NCBI RefSeq assembly: GCF_900129585.1
Contig: NZ_FQWF01000001.1
Coordinates: 431,864-495,863, forward strand
From: Flavobacterium micromati
GTDB lineage: Bacteria > Bacteroidota > Bacteroidia > Flavobacteriales > Flavobacteriaceae
Direction of reading: 5' to 3'
DNA: 64,000 nt
Shown here: positions 42,851-52,510 of the stretch, one piece after another
Numbering within the stretch: the first letter of the stretch is position 1
Layout of the letters: each line of letters begins with the position of its first letter
The notes under the pieces: model-generated
What the model was told of the DNA's origin: nothing
The model's database searches: none
What the model saw: only the letters and a program-made list of their open reading frames with translations
Program-made: the position numbers and the translations under genes

Positions 42851-43714
42851 CTATCTCGATTTAAAATAGCTTAATAATTTAGTAACATAACTTTCATCAA
42901 CGCGCGTATTTACTACGCCAGAACCTGATTTACTGAATGTTTCCTTAAAATAACCAACTTTTTCGTGATATAGTTTTTCATAATTCGTTCGCACTGATTT
43001 TGCGCCCGTGTTGATTAATTGTATTTCGCCAGTTTCTGCATCAAGCATGGAAACCATTCCTAAATCTGGCATTTTTTCTTCTCTAATGTCGTACACTCGA
43101 ATTCCTGTTATATCGTGTTTCTTCGCTGCTATTTTCAACGTATGTTCATAATCTTCCGACATGAAATCAGAAATTACAAATACAATCGCTTTCTTTTTTT
43201 GAGTTCCTGATAAAAATTTCAAGGCTTGCGCTATATCCGTTTTGCGGCTTCTAGGTTGGAATTCAATTAATTCTCTAATAATCCGCAATACGTGCGATCT
43301 TCCTTTTTTAGGCGGAATGTATAATTCGATTTCATCCGAAAACAAGATCAACCCTATTTTATCGTTGTTTTGAGTGGCAGAAAAAGCCATTGTTGCAGCA
43401 ATCTCTGTAACAATATCTTTCTTTAATTGATTTTTAGAACCAAAACTTTCTGAACCGGAAATATCAACCATCAACATCATGGTTAATTCGCGCTCTTCCT
43501 CAAAAACTTTTACATGAGCCTCATTATAACGAGCCGTAACATTCCAGTCAATTGCACGAATGTCATCGCCATATTGATACTGACGGACTTCACTAAATGT
43601 CATTCCACGTCCTTTGAAAGAAGTATGGTATTCTCCCGAAAAGATATGATCGCTCAACCTCCGGGTTTTGATTTCTATTTTGCGTACTTTCTTTAAAAGC
43701 TCTTTTGTATCCAT
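42851..43714 (-). CDS. DUF58 domain protein of the bat operon
   Basis: The 287-aa protein carries the DUF58 signature GRGMTFSEVRQYQYGDDIRAIDWN split over residues 35-58, followed by a VWA-like fold with DISGS (89-93) and VFVISDFMSEDY. It is cytosolic and usually paired with MoxR, as here (82 bp apart). Such pairs are thought to act as metal- or complex-assembly chaperones. Confidence 0.92.
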   Translation of the reverse strand: MDTKELLKKVRKIEIKTRRLSDHIFSGEYHTSFKGRGMTFSEVRQYQYGDDIRAIDWNVTARYNEAHVKVFEEERELTMMLMVDISGSESFGSKNQLKKDIVTEIAATMAFSATQNNDKIGLILFSDEIELYIPPKKGRSHVLRIIRELIEFQPRSRKTDIAQALKFLSGTQKKKAIVFVISDFMSEDYEHTLKIAAKKHDITGIRVYDIREEKMPDLGMVSMLDAETGEIQLINTGAKSVRTNYEKLYHEKVGYFKETFSKSGSGVVNTRVDESYVTKLLSYFKSR

Positions 43715-43715
43715 T

Positions 43716-43796
43716 TTTTAGTCTTTAGTCCTTAGTTTTTTTTAGTCATTAATCATTAGCTTGAAGCAAAAACTAAGGACTAGGTACTAAGTACTT
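43716..43796. repeat. Short inverted pair of heptamer arrays between moxR and DUF58 gene
   Basis: Forward TTTAGTCTTTAGTCCTTAG (43719-43735) and TTTAGTCATTAATCATTAG are opposed by ACTAAGGACTAGGTACTAAG (43772-43791). Only about 12 bp separate them, so the transcript could fold into a hairpin. It is another empty site of the TTAGTCC family inside the bat operon. Confidence 0.7.
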
Positions 43797-44801
43797 TTAC
43801 GGAACCTCTACTTCGTTTACGATTTTATTTATAATATCAACCGAAGTAATATTTTCTGCTTCTGCTTCGTATGTGATCCCAATTCTGTGACGCAATACAT
43901 CATGTACTACAGCACGAACATCCTCAGGAATTACATAACCACGGCGTTTTATAAAAGCATAACATTTTGCTGCTGTAGCCAAATTAATACTTCCACGTGG
44001 AGAAGCTCCAAAACTAATCAATGGTTTTAAATCAGCTAATTTATATTTCTCAGGAAAACGCGTTGCAAAAATGATATCAAGAATGTACTTTTCGATTTTT
44101 TCATCCATGTACACTTCACGAACCGCTTCTTGAGCACGCAAAATTTGTTCTACAGAAACTACAGGATTTACTTTTTCATAACTTCCTTTCAAATTCTGCC
44201 GAATTACTAAACGTTCGTCTTCCATTTTAGGATAATCAATAACGGTTTTCAACATAAAACGATCGACTTGTGCTTCTGGAAGTTGATAAGTTCCTTCTTG
44301 TTCAATTGGGTTTTGCGTGGCAAGAACTAAAAATGGTCTATCTAATTTAAAAGTAGTATCGCCAATTGTTACTTGTTTTTCCTGCATTGCCTCCAATAAG
44401 GCCGATTGCACTTTAGCAGGTGCTCGGTTAATCTCATCAGCTAGTACAAAATTTGCAAATATTGGTCCTTTTTTAATCGAAAACTCATTTGACTTAATGT
44501 TGTAAATCATAGTTCCCACAACATCCGCGGGAAGTAAATCTGGCGTAAATTGTATTCTACTAAACGATCCTTGAATAGCTTGAGCAAGCGTATTTATTGC
44601 TAATGTCTTTGCAAGTCCAGGAACTCCTTCAAGTAAAATATGCCCCTGACCTAAAAGTCCTATAAGCAAACGCTCTACCATGTGCTTTTGACCTACAATC
44701 ACTTTATTCATCTCCATTGTCAGGAGATCGATGAAAGCACTTTCTCTTTCTATTTTTTCATTGATTGCTCTAATGTCTAAAGTAGCTGTATTTTCTTCCA
44801 T
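43797..44801 (-). CDS. MoxR-family AAA+ ATPase
   Basis: The 334-aa ATPase heads the bat operon. It has Walker A GVPGLAKT (59-66), Walker B VLADEIN (119-125), sensor ATQNPIEQEGTYQLPEAQVDRF and the C-terminal lid ISFGASPRGSINLATAAK. MoxR ATPases act as chaperones for VWA-domain partners, matching the downstream DUF58, BatA and BatB. Confidence 0.95.
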   Translation of the reverse strand: MEENTATLDIRAINEKIERESAFIDLLTMEMNKVIVGQKHMVERLLIGLLGQGHILLEGVPGLAKTLAINTLAQAIQGSFSRIQFTPDLLPADVVGTMIYNIKSNEFSIKKGPIFANFVLADEINRAPAKVQSALLEAMQEKQVTIGDTTFKLDRPFLVLATQNPIEQEGTYQLPEAQVDRFMLKTVIDYPKMEDERLVIRQNLKGSYEKVNPVVSVEQILRAQEAVREVYMDEKIEKYILDIIFATRFPEKYKLADLKPLISFGASPRGSINLATAAKCYAFIKRRGYVIPEDVRAVVHDVLRHRIGITYEAEAENITSVDIINKIVNEVEVP

Positions 44802-45012
44802 TTTATTATTTTTAAAACCTTGAATTTAGTGTCTTAGATTTGAAGGTGCAAATTGAATTTTTTTTTAGACGTAAGATGTTAATAAATGGTTAAAACTTCA
44901 ATTAATACCTTAATTTTAAGGACGAATTATGATACAATTTTTATAATTTTAGGAACTTTGAAAAATATACTTCTAATTAAAGAATTTACATATTCTATTA
45001 AAAATAAAATCA

Positions 45013-45885
45013 ATGACTAAAACAAATTTATCACCTATAATAGCAGGTGTCATGAATTGGGGAATTTGGGATAAAAATCTCAACACCAAAGAAATGGAAA
45101 ACATGATTAATGTGTGTCTAGAAAACAAAATCACGACTTTTGATCATGCTGATATTTATGGGGACTACACCACCGAAGCTTCTTTTGGAAAAGCACTAGC
45201 TTCAAGTAAAATACCGCGGGAAAAATTACAATTAATATCTAAATGTGGCATCCAAATGATTACGGGAAACCGCAATAATGCCATTAAACATTATCAATAT
45301 TCCAAAGAATATATTGTTCAATCAGTTGAAAACTCGTTGCAGTATTTACAAACGGATTTTTTAGATGTTCTTTTATTGCACAGACCTAGCCCGTTGATGC
45401 AAGCGGATGAAATTGCCGAAGCGGTTTTAAAATTAAAATCAGAAGGTAAAATTATTGATTTTGGACTCTCTAATTTTACTACATCACAAACGGAATTAAT
45501 CCGTCAAAAAACAGAAGTTTTGTACAATCAAATTCAATTTTCGGCCACCCATTTTGAACCAATGGTCGATGGCAGTTTTGATTATATGCAAGTCAACTCT
45601 ATTTGCCCTATGTCTTGGAATCCATTAGGTTCAGTATTTAGAGAGGATAATTCGCAAACGCGTCGTCTGAAAAAATTACTAGTTACTTTGATGGCAAAAT
45701 ACCATCTCGGTTCAGATTCGATTTTATTAGCATGGATTTTACACCATCCTGCTAAAATTATCCCAATTGCAGGAACTGTAAATGTGGCGCGAATTCAATC
45801 GTTGCAAAAAGCAGTTGATTTAAAATTAGATAAAGAAGATTGGTTTGCCATTTGGACTGCGAGCATGGGAGAAGATGTAGCCTAG
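45013..45885 (+). CDS. Aldo/keto reductase
   Basis: This 290-aa TIM-barrel NADPH-dependent oxidoreductase belongs to the AKR family (YdhF-like). Catalytic residues are visible: Asp and Tyr in TFDHADIYGDY, Lys in LISKCGIQM and His in DVLLLHRPSP. The C-terminal cofactor loop is IIPIAGTVNVARIQSL. It stands alone and divergent from moxR. The substrate is not evident. Confidence 0.92.
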   Translation: MTKTNLSPIIAGVMNWGIWDKNLNTKEMENMINVCLENKITTFDHADIYGDYTTEASFGKALASSKIPREKLQLISKCGIQMITGNRNNAIKHYQYSKEYIVQSVENSLQYLQTDFLDVLLLHRPSPLMQADEIAEAVLKLKSEGKIIDFGLSNFTTSQTELIRQKTEVLYNQIQFSATHFEPMVDGSFDYMQVNSICPMSWNPLGSVFREDNSQTRRLKKLLVTLMAKYHLGSDSILLAWILHHPAKIIPIAGTVNVARIQSLQKAVDLKLDKEDWFAIWTASMGEDVA

Positions 45886-46110
45886 TTTTTATTTGCAAAC
45901 ATAATTTTATAGATCTTTTAGGATTTGTTTGCAAAACTCGTATTGAAATTTTTTAATTTGCGTGAGGGATTTTAGTAGAGTTCTTTATTTCTTTTTACCC
46001 GTCAAAAAACGAGAAAAAAGAAATAAAAGCGGGAACGGAAAGCCCGATTCGCCGCGGCGAACACGCCCAAATAAAAACAGCAAAGTGATTTGCAATAGAA
46101 AACAAATAAA

Positions 46111-46863
46111 ATGACAAAAACAGCTTTAATAACTGGAGCGACCAGTGGCATTGGAAAAGCAACAGCGCAAATATTAGCCAAAAATAATTATAAAATTATT
46201 CTGTGTGGCCGTAGAGAAGATCGATTAATAGAGTTAAAAAACGAACTTTCAGCGTTTACAGAAGTACATACTTTATCGTTTGATGTTCGAGATAAAAAAG
46301 CAGTTTTTGAAAGCATTGATTCGTTGCCAGAAACGTTTTCTAAGATCGACGTTTTAGTTAACAACGCTGGCAATGCCCATGGTTTAGATTCAATCCAAAA
46401 CGGGGATTTAGACGATTGGGACGCGATGATTGACATAAATGTAAAAGGACTTTTATATGTTTCCAAAGCGATAATTCCGAAAATGATTGCCCAAAAATCT
46501 GGACATATCATTAATATTGGGTCAATTGCTGGAAAAGAGGTTTATGCAAATGGAAATGTATATTGTGCTTCAAAACACGCAGTTGATGCGCTAAACCAAG
46601 CAATGCGAATTGATTTAAATCCTTTCGGAATTCGTGTGGGAGGAATTCATCCTGGAGCTGTAGAAACAGAATTTAGTGAAGTGCGTTTTAAAGGCGATTC
46701 AAAAAGAGCGGCCAATGTTTATAAGGGTTTTGAGCCATTGCGTGCTGCCGACATTGCTGATATTATCCATTTTGTAGTTTCACGACCGTATCACGTAAAT
46801 ATTGCTGATTTGCTGATACTTCCTACTGCTCAAGCATCGGCAACAATCATAAACAAATCATAG
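46111..46863 (+). CDS. Short-chain dehydrogenase/reductase (YdfG-like)
   Basis: This 250-aa classical SDR has the NADP-binding TGATSGIG (8-15), NNAG at 84-87, catalytic Ser138, Tyr151 and Lys155 (YCASK), and the C-terminal HPGAVETEFS. Sequence features such as NPFGIRVGGIHPG resemble NADP-dependent 3-hydroxy acid (serine/allo-threonine) dehydrogenases. The 225-bp gap upstream (45886-46110) holds nothing recognised apart from a local GC rise around 46030-46070. Confidence 0.92.
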   Translation: MTKTALITGATSGIGKATAQILAKNNYKIILCGRREDRLIELKNELSAFTEVHTLSFDVRDKKAVFESIDSLPETFSKIDVLVNNAGNAHGLDSIQNGDLDDWDAMIDINVKGLLYVSKAIIPKMIAQKSGHIINIGSIAGKEVYANGNVYCASKHAVDALNQAMRIDLNPFGIRVGGIHPGAVETEFSEVRFKGDSKRAANVYKGFEPLRAADIADIIHFVVSRPYHVNIADLLILPTAQASATIINKS

Positions 46864-46892
46864 CTCTTAGCGATTATAAAATTCAGCTGCTG

Positions 46893-46929
46893 ATTCGCAA
46901 ATTTTAAAGTGAATTTAAAATTTGCGAAT
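46893..46929. terminator. Hairpin, probable terminator of the SDR gene
   Basis: A perfect 16-bp stem ATTCGCAAATTTTAAA / TTTAAAATTTGCGAAT with a 5-nt loop lies 29 bp after the stop. The T tail is weak. The remaining DNA to 47185 is gene-free; a short duplication of TTAGAATTT (47151-47172) precedes the next gene. Confidence 0.6.
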
Positions 46930-47185
46930 TTATTGTAATTTATTTTGCAGACAAGATTGCAGAGCATTTTTTAATCTTAACCAAGATTTTGCCATAAAGG
47001 CACCAAGTTACAAAGGTTTTTTAATCCGTGCCAGTTTGTGAAATTTATATTTAATATTTGAATCCAAAGGCATAGAGATTTTGCATACTTTCGTCTTTTA
47101 AATAACCATATCTCAATATTCATGCCCTTGAGCCTTAGCGGCAAAGAATTTTAGAATTTTAGAATTTTAGAAAAGAAACAATTCA

Positions 47186-48325
47186 ATGATAAACAAACGT
47201 ATTCTTATTAAAAATCTCCTTGCTCATAATGATGAGAGTAGTTTTTTTGATAAAAAACGGCAGTTGAATTTACATTCACAAGAAGGAAAAGCGAAGTTTT
47301 TAAAACATATTTGCGCGTTGTCTAATTCAAATCCTGCCAATAATTCATATATAATTGTTGGTGTTGAGGATCAAGACAACACCATTGTAGGTGATGATTT
47401 TTTTGACGACAGTAGGATACAGAATTTAGTAAATGCATATCTTGAAAATCCTCCAAAAATTCAATATGAAAACATTCCTTTTCCAAATTTAGCAAAGGAT
47501 AAAGTAATTGGATTAGTGACAATTAATCCAAAAAATAAAACCTCCCATTTCAAAAAAGGGATTTATACCATACCGATAAATAGCGTTTACTTAAGGCGTG
47601 GAAGCAATACAATGCCTGTAGAAGGAGAAATTGAAAAGAGTTATCAAAATACGGAAACAGTAGCAGGAATTGAAAATAATTCTAGAAACAGTATTGAATA
47701 CACACTTGATGGCGTAATTGATTTTATGAATTTTCGTCATAAGGATATGGCTCCAAAGTATAAAGTTTTTAAAGAGTTATTTGTAATTTGCTGGGCAGGA
47801 ATTCCAAAAAGATCTCGTGGAAAAACATATTTGTCACGAGTTGATATTGAGCTAATAAATGAACAAATTAAGTTGTTTTATTCGGCTCAAGATGTAGTTG
47901 AAATAACTTTTGACGAAGATACCTTTACGATAACAGAATATGTTCCTTTAGGTTTAAACGATAAAACGAGTTATTATCCTTTAGAGCGACAAACGATACT
48001 TTTTCAAGATAATGGTTATTATAAAATTGACAATGAAATGCTTTTCCAGCCACCAGAATTCAATAGGAAAATGCTTTTTCATATTTATAATTCGAATATT
48101 GCTCTGTTAAAAAAAATTCGAAACGGGAATTCTTTATCTGATCGAGAAAAGAAAGATTTAGAAAACTTACCTTCTACTTTCATGATTTGTTATCTCAATG
48201 GTTTTGAAGATGCTAAACAGAAACTGATAGATGCTAAAGTACTATTAAAGCCCTTTACTTCTGTTTATTTATCGTTTAAAGAAGCATTACGGATTTTAAG
48301 AAAGATGAAGTATGATGTGCAATAG
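47186..48325 (+). CDS. AlbA_2 (Schlafen-like) ATP-binding domain protein
   Basis: The 379-aa protein begins with an AlbA_2/Schlafen-type domain (residues about 10-145: ESSFFDKKRQLNLHSQEGKA, then HICALSNSNPANNSYIIVGV and VYLRRGSNTMP). The remaining 230 residues match no family I know; they are mixed alpha/beta with KKIRNGNSLSDREKKDLENL. AlbA_2 proteins are often regulators or defence-related, but no partner gene is adjacent. It appears to be a single gene. Confidence 0.8.
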   Translation: MINKRILIKNLLAHNDESSFFDKKRQLNLHSQEGKAKFLKHICALSNSNPANNSYIIVGVEDQDNTIVGDDFFDDSRIQNLVNAYLENPPKIQYENIPFPNLAKDKVIGLVTINPKNKTSHFKKGIYTIPINSVYLRRGSNTMPVEGEIEKSYQNTETVAGIENNSRNSIEYTLDGVIDFMNFRHKDMAPKYKVFKELFVICWAGIPKRSRGKTYLSRVDIELINEQIKLFYSAQDVVEITFDEDTFTITEYVPLGLNDKTSYYPLERQTILFQDNGYYKIDNEMLFQPPEFNRKMLFHIYNSNIALLKKIRNGNSLSDREKKDLENLPSTFMICYLNGFEDAKQKLIDAKVLLKPFTSVYLSFKEALRILRKMKYDVQ

Positions 48326-48870
48326 ATTAGAAGTCCTTTCGTAACTTAAAATTTAATGTTGAAAAGATTGTATGAGTTTTTTTTAAAACCATCAGCATAT
48401 AAAAATCAATCTTCATTAACTAAATTGAAGTTGAAGTTTTTTCCTGATCTAGATCGTACTTACACAGCACAAATATTTGACGGTTTTAGTTTCCAAATCA
48501 TTTATTTTTTAAAGATGTACTATCCAAAAAATAAATAGCTTATAAAGCTACAAATCATCCGAACGAATAATAATATAACAGCAATAATTGCATTCATAAC
48601 GTAAACTTTTCATTTTTGAGTAAATATACTACTATTTTCTCTTACAAACAATCACTAAAAATAGTGATATTTCGATGACAATTAATCGGTTGAATAATCA
48701 GTTAAATTTTGATTGATTTTTAAAATTAAGTTGATCAGATTTATATTTGTTTATAATGTCTAAATATTACTTAGTTTAAAGTGCACTTAAAAACTCTTTT
48801 CCTTAATTTTGCACCTTAAAAAACAATAGACATTTATCTTGTTTTAAGATTTTTGAAGAAAAGGTATTAC
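48326..48870. other. Largely gene-free region with one doubtful small ORF
   Basis: A 60-codon frame from 48356 to 48538 (+) starts MLKRLYEFFLKPSAYKNQSS and ends in LKMYYPKNK. The opening resembles small membrane-protein N-termini, but there is no helix long enough for a membrane span and no domain; it may be a relic of a longer gene. The rest is AT-rich. TAATTTTG at 48804-48811 could be a -7 box for the phosphatase gene 60 bp downstream. Confidence 0.35.
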
Positions 48871-49596
48871 ATGAGAACACTTGTTATAGGCGATATTCAC
48901 GGCGGTTTGCGAGCACTGCACCAAATTATGGAAAGAGCCAAAGTTACTAAAACTGACACTCTTATTTTTTTAGGGGATTATGTTGATGGCTGGAGTCAAT
49001 CGCCACAAGTGATCGATTTTATCATTGATTTAAAATCAAAACAAAAATGCATCTGTATGCGCGGAAATCACGACGATTTATTGCTAGAGTGGCTTACTGC
49101 AACTAAAGACAATATTTTGTGGTATAAACATGGTGGCGAGGCAACAGTTAATGCTTACAAATCAGTATCTATAGAAAGCAAGATTAAGCATATAGAATTC
49201 CTTCAATCGCTAGAGAATTATTATCTAGATGAAAAGCATCGTTTATTTGTGCATGCTGGCTTCACTAATATGAATGGCGTAGATTTTGAATATTTCCCCG
49301 GACTTTTTTATTGGGATAGAACCTTGTGGGAAACTGCTTTATCCTTAGACGTTAGAATGTTATCGGATCATCCTTTTTATCCAAAACGTTTTACATTATA
49401 TGATGAAATTTATATCGGTCATACTCCTGTTACAAGAATTGGAAAAACGACTCCTGTTCAAAAAGCAAACATTTGGAATGTAGATACTGGAGCCGCGTTT
49501 AAAGGACCTTTGACTATTATGGATGTCGATACTAAGGAATTTTGGCAAAGTGAGCCGTTGCACCAGCTATATTTTGATGAGAAAGGGAGAAATTAA
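48871..49596 (+). CDS. PPP-type serine/threonine phosphatase (calcineurin-like)
   Basis: The ATG at 48871 gives 241 aa starting directly with the metal-binding motif MRTLVIGDIHGG; an upstream TTG is rejected. Other motifs follow in order: GDYVDG, CMRGNHDD, FVHAGF and IGHTPV, all ligands of the dinuclear metal site. It belongs with bacterial PrpA/PrpB and symmetrical Ap4A hydrolase-like phosphatases. The substrate could be phosphoprotein or dinucleotide. Confidence 0.92.
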   Translation: MRTLVIGDIHGGLRALHQIMERAKVTKTDTLIFLGDYVDGWSQSPQVIDFIIDLKSKQKCICMRGNHDDLLLEWLTATKDNILWYKHGGEATVNAYKSVSIESKIKHIEFLQSLENYYLDEKHRLFVHAGFTNMNGVDFEYFPGLFYWDRTLWETALSLDVRMLSDHPFYPKRFTLYDEIYIGHTPVTRIGKTTPVQKANIWNVDTGAAFKGPLTIMDVDTKEFWQSEPLHQLYFDEKGRN

Positions 49597-50080
49597 ACCT
49601 GTTGAACTGACGTTGCCCGTAAAATAAAAACAGAAAGTATGGCAAGGTTTAGTAAATTAGTTTTTCTATAAACTATTGGATTAGTGAATGCACATATTTA
49701 AGGCGACAGTGACGTATGAATTGATGGTGAAGCAAATATTCAAGATGGTGAATCTGGTATTAAAGTTTCATCTTACATCGGCATAGGAGAAAAGATGTCT
49801 TTTGGAATTGTAACTTCCTATTTATTATCTGTTTCAAAAGTTAACGTTGGTCAGGCACCAAATTTTGACGATAAAATAGAATTGAGGAAATTAGGCACAC
49901 ATTCAGGTTTTCGTCATTTCTGTAAAGAAGTTTTTGTTGTTTTTTACCGACATTGTAATTCCGATTGCAAGTTAAAAAACTAGTTCAGTAGATTTTGACA
50001 AATTACACAATTAGTTTATTTTTAATAATTGCACTTCTTTCAATTTATAATATTTTAAAACTACAAATTATATCGCTAAA
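49597..50080. other. Region without a recognised gene
   Basis: One frame is open from 49720 to 49983 (+), encoding DGEANIQDGESGIKVSSYIG and IGEKMSFGIVTSYLLSVSKV before a basic, Cys-containing tail. It has a start only at 49795 (62 aa) and no ribosome-binding context, so it is probably a relic. Nothing else is seen in the gap. Confidence 0.3.
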
Positions 50081-50118
50081 AAAAACGGCAATTTGAATAG
50101 TTCAAATTGCCGTTTTTT
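50081..50118. terminator. Strong bidirectional terminator
   Basis: A perfect 17-bp stem AAAAACGGCAATTTGAA / TTCAAATTGCCGTTTTT with a TAG loop and T runs on both strands closes the dehydrogenase gene. Confidence 0.93.
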
Positions 50119-50134
50119 TTTCAATTATTTTAGA

Positions 50135-51688
50135 TTACAAATCAAATTTTATTCCTTGTGCTAATGGCAATTGTGTTCCGTAATTGATGGTATTTGTTTG
50201 TCTTCGCATGTATACTTTCCAAGCATCTGATCCTGATTCGCGACCACCTCCAGTTTCTTTTTCTCCACCAAAAGCACCACCAATTTCTGCTCCCGAAGTT
50301 CCAATATTTACGTTGGCAATTCCACAATCTGATCCCACTGCAGATAAGAAAAGTTCTGCTTCACGCAAATTATTTGTCATAATTGCTGATGATAATCCCT
50401 GCGCGACTCCGTTTTGAATTGCAATAGCATTTTCCACAGTTCCTGAATATTTCAAAAAGTATAGAACTGGAGCAAAAGTTTCGTGTTGTACAATTTTAAA
50501 ATCGTTGTCCGCTTCGGCAATTGCTGGTTTTACATAGCAACCACTTTCATATCCTTCACCAGAAAGAACACCACCTTCAACCAAAATTTTTCCACCTTCG
50601 GCAACTACTTTTTCTAATGCTTTAGTATACATTTCAACAGCATGGGTGTCAATTAGAGGGCCAACATGATTGTTTTCATCCAACGGATTTCCAATGCGTA
50701 ATTGTTTGTAAGCTGAAACAATAGCCTCTTTTACCGTATCATAAATACTTTCATGAATGATCAAACGACGCGTTGATGTACATCTTTGTCCTGCAGTTCC
50801 TACTGCACCAAAAACAGCACCAATAACCGTCATTTTAATATCAGCATCAGGAGTGACAATAATAGCATTATTTCCTCCTAATTCTAATAATGACCTTCCT
50901 AAACGACCGGCTACTGTTTGCGCTACAATTTTTCCCATGCGCGTAGAACCGGTTGCAGAAATTAAAGCCACTCGCTTGTCATTAGTCATCATTTCACCTA
51001 CTTTATAATCTCCATTTATTAAACAAGAAATTCCCTCTGGAAGGTTATTTTCTTTAATTACTTCGGCAATAATATTTTGACAAGCAATTCCGCAAAGTGG
51101 CGTTTTTTCAGATGGTTTCCAAACACAAACATCACCACATATCCAAGCAAGTGCGGTATTCCAAGCCCAAACTGCTACTGGAAAGTTGAATGCTGAAATG
51201 ATTCCCACAACGCCTAATGGGTGGTATTGCTCGTACATTCTGTGTTCTGGACGCTCTGAATGCATGGTTAAACCGTGCAATTGTCGCGATAATCCCACTG
51301 CAAAATCACAGATATCAATCATTTCCTGAACTTCGCCATATCCTTCTTGCAATGATTTCCCCATTTCGTAGGAAACTAATTTGCCTAAAGCTTCTTTGTT
51401 TTTACGTAACTTCTCTCCAAACTGACGCACAATTTCACCGCGCTGTGGTGCTGGCATCAATCGGAATGTTTTAAATGCTTCGGCAGCCGTTTGCAATACT
51501 TTTTCGTAATCAGCAGCGGTAGATATTTTTACCGTAGCGATAAGTTGCCCGTCAACTGGTGAAAAACTTTCTAGATTTTCACCGTTTGAAAAATAGTTTA
51601 CCCCTGTTGATGTTCCTTCATTTATGGATTTTATACCTAATTGTGCCAAAGCTTCCTTCATTCCAAATTGATCTGCTATTGTTATCAT
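50135..51688 (-). CDS. amaB: ALDH7-type dehydrogenase (L-piperidine-6-carboxylate / aminoadipate semialdehyde)
   Basis: The 517-aa aldehyde dehydrogenase resembles antiquitin/AmaB, which oxidises alpha-aminoadipate semialdehyde (in equilibrium with piperideine-6-carboxylate) to aminoadipate in lysine breakdown. Typical stretches are GVVGIISAFNFPVAVWAWN, the NAD-contacting VWKPSEKTP, ELGGNNAIIV with the catalytic Glu, GTAGQRCTSTRRLI with the catalytic Cys (about residue 302), and EIGGAFGGEKETGGGRESGS near the end. It has its own terminator. The neighbouring gene acts on tryptophan products, so both may serve amino-acid catabolism. Confidence 0.88.
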   Translation of the reverse strand: MITIADQFGMKEALAQLGIKSINEGTSTGVNYFSNGENLESFSPVDGQLIATVKISTAADYEKVLQTAAEAFKTFRLMPAPQRGEIVRQFGEKLRKNKEALGKLVSYEMGKSLQEGYGEVQEMIDICDFAVGLSRQLHGLTMHSERPEHRMYEQYHPLGVVGIISAFNFPVAVWAWNTALAWICGDVCVWKPSEKTPLCGIACQNIIAEVIKENNLPEGISCLINGDYKVGEMMTNDKRVALISATGSTRMGKIVAQTVAGRLGRSLLELGGNNAIIVTPDADIKMTVIGAVFGAVGTAGQRCTSTRRLIIHESIYDTVKEAIVSAYKQLRIGNPLDENNHVGPLIDTHAVEMYTKALEKVVAEGGKILVEGGVLSGEGYESGCYVKPAIAEADNDFKIVQHETFAPVLYFLKYSGTVENAIAIQNGVAQGLSSAIMTNNLREAELFLSAVGSDCGIANVNIGTSGAEIGGAFGGEKETGGGRESGSDAWKVYMRRQTNTINYGTQLPLAQGIKFDL

Positions 51689-51937
51689 TGTAACTTTTTT
51701 ATTAAAAATTGTTATATTTTTTTACAAACATACTTATTTAGCAGGAATAAATAAATAGTACTGTTTGTTTTTTAGTTCTTGATTGCCAAAAATTGTGCAA
51801 TCATTTCTTTAGTATTTTAGAATCTTCCACTGTGATCAGAAGTTTCCTTACTGGTGATTTCGTTTTAAAAGTAAAAAAAGAATTCCTATACTGATAACTT
51901 TTTTTTCGACGCACAAAATAGAAGATTACTAATTCCC

Positions 51938-52468
51938 CTATATAAATTTTGGATCAACTTCCATCACAGTTCCACATTTATCGCATGTTCTTAAATCTTC
52001 TGAACTATAAAAATGTTTAAAATGAGGGAGGAAATCGGTCTCAATATTGTGAAGTTCAAAATATACGTCGTGCAATTTATGATTGCAGTTATCGCAAAAC
52101 CATAATAAACCATCTGTATAACCCATGCCCGCGCGCTTTCGCTCGATTACTAAACCAATTGAGCCTTCTGAACGAACCGGAGAATGCGGTGTTTTAGCTG
52201 GATGCAAATACATGTCACCGGCATGTAATTCCATTTCTTTGCGTTCGCCATTATCTTGTACAATTACTTTTATAGAACCTTCAAGTTGGTAAAATAATTC
52301 TTCAGTTTCATTGTAATGATAGTCTTTACGGGCATTTGGACCTGCCACAACCATAACGATATAGTCTCCAGATTGTGTGTAAAGATTTTTATTACCAACA
52401 GGCGGTTTGAGTAAGTGCCGATTTTCATCAATCCATTTATTGAGGTTGAAGGGATTTGCTATTGCCAT
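51938..52468 (-). CDS. nbaC: 3-hydroxyanthranilate 3,4-dioxygenase
   Basis: It opens the ring of 3-hydroxyanthranilate in tryptophan (kynurenine) degradation, toward quinolinate/NAD or 2-aminomuconate. The 176-aa cupin has Fe(II) ligands His51, Glu57 and His95 and the substrate arginines Arg47 and Arg99. The bacterial form's second rubredoxin-like iron site is intact: Cys125, Cys128, Cys162 and Cys165. No other kynurenine genes are in the window. The name haaO is a synonym. Confidence 0.95.
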   Translation of the reverse strand: MAIANPFNLNKWIDENRHLLKPPVGNKNLYTQSGDYIVMVVAGPNARKDYHYNETEELFYQLEGSIKVIVQDNGERKEMELHAGDMYLHPAKTPHSPVRSEGSIGLVIERKRAGMGYTDGLLWFCDNCNHKLHDVYFELHNIETDFLPHFKHFYSSEDLRTCDKCGTVMEVDPKFI

Positions 52469-52510
52469 TTTTTTTATTTTAAAGGTAAAGTTATATAATT
52501 ATAAATGCTA

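Noticed and set aside
50184..51474. Plus-strand ORFs opposite the ALDH7 gene
   Set aside because: All are antisense shadows of a fully conserved enzyme frame.
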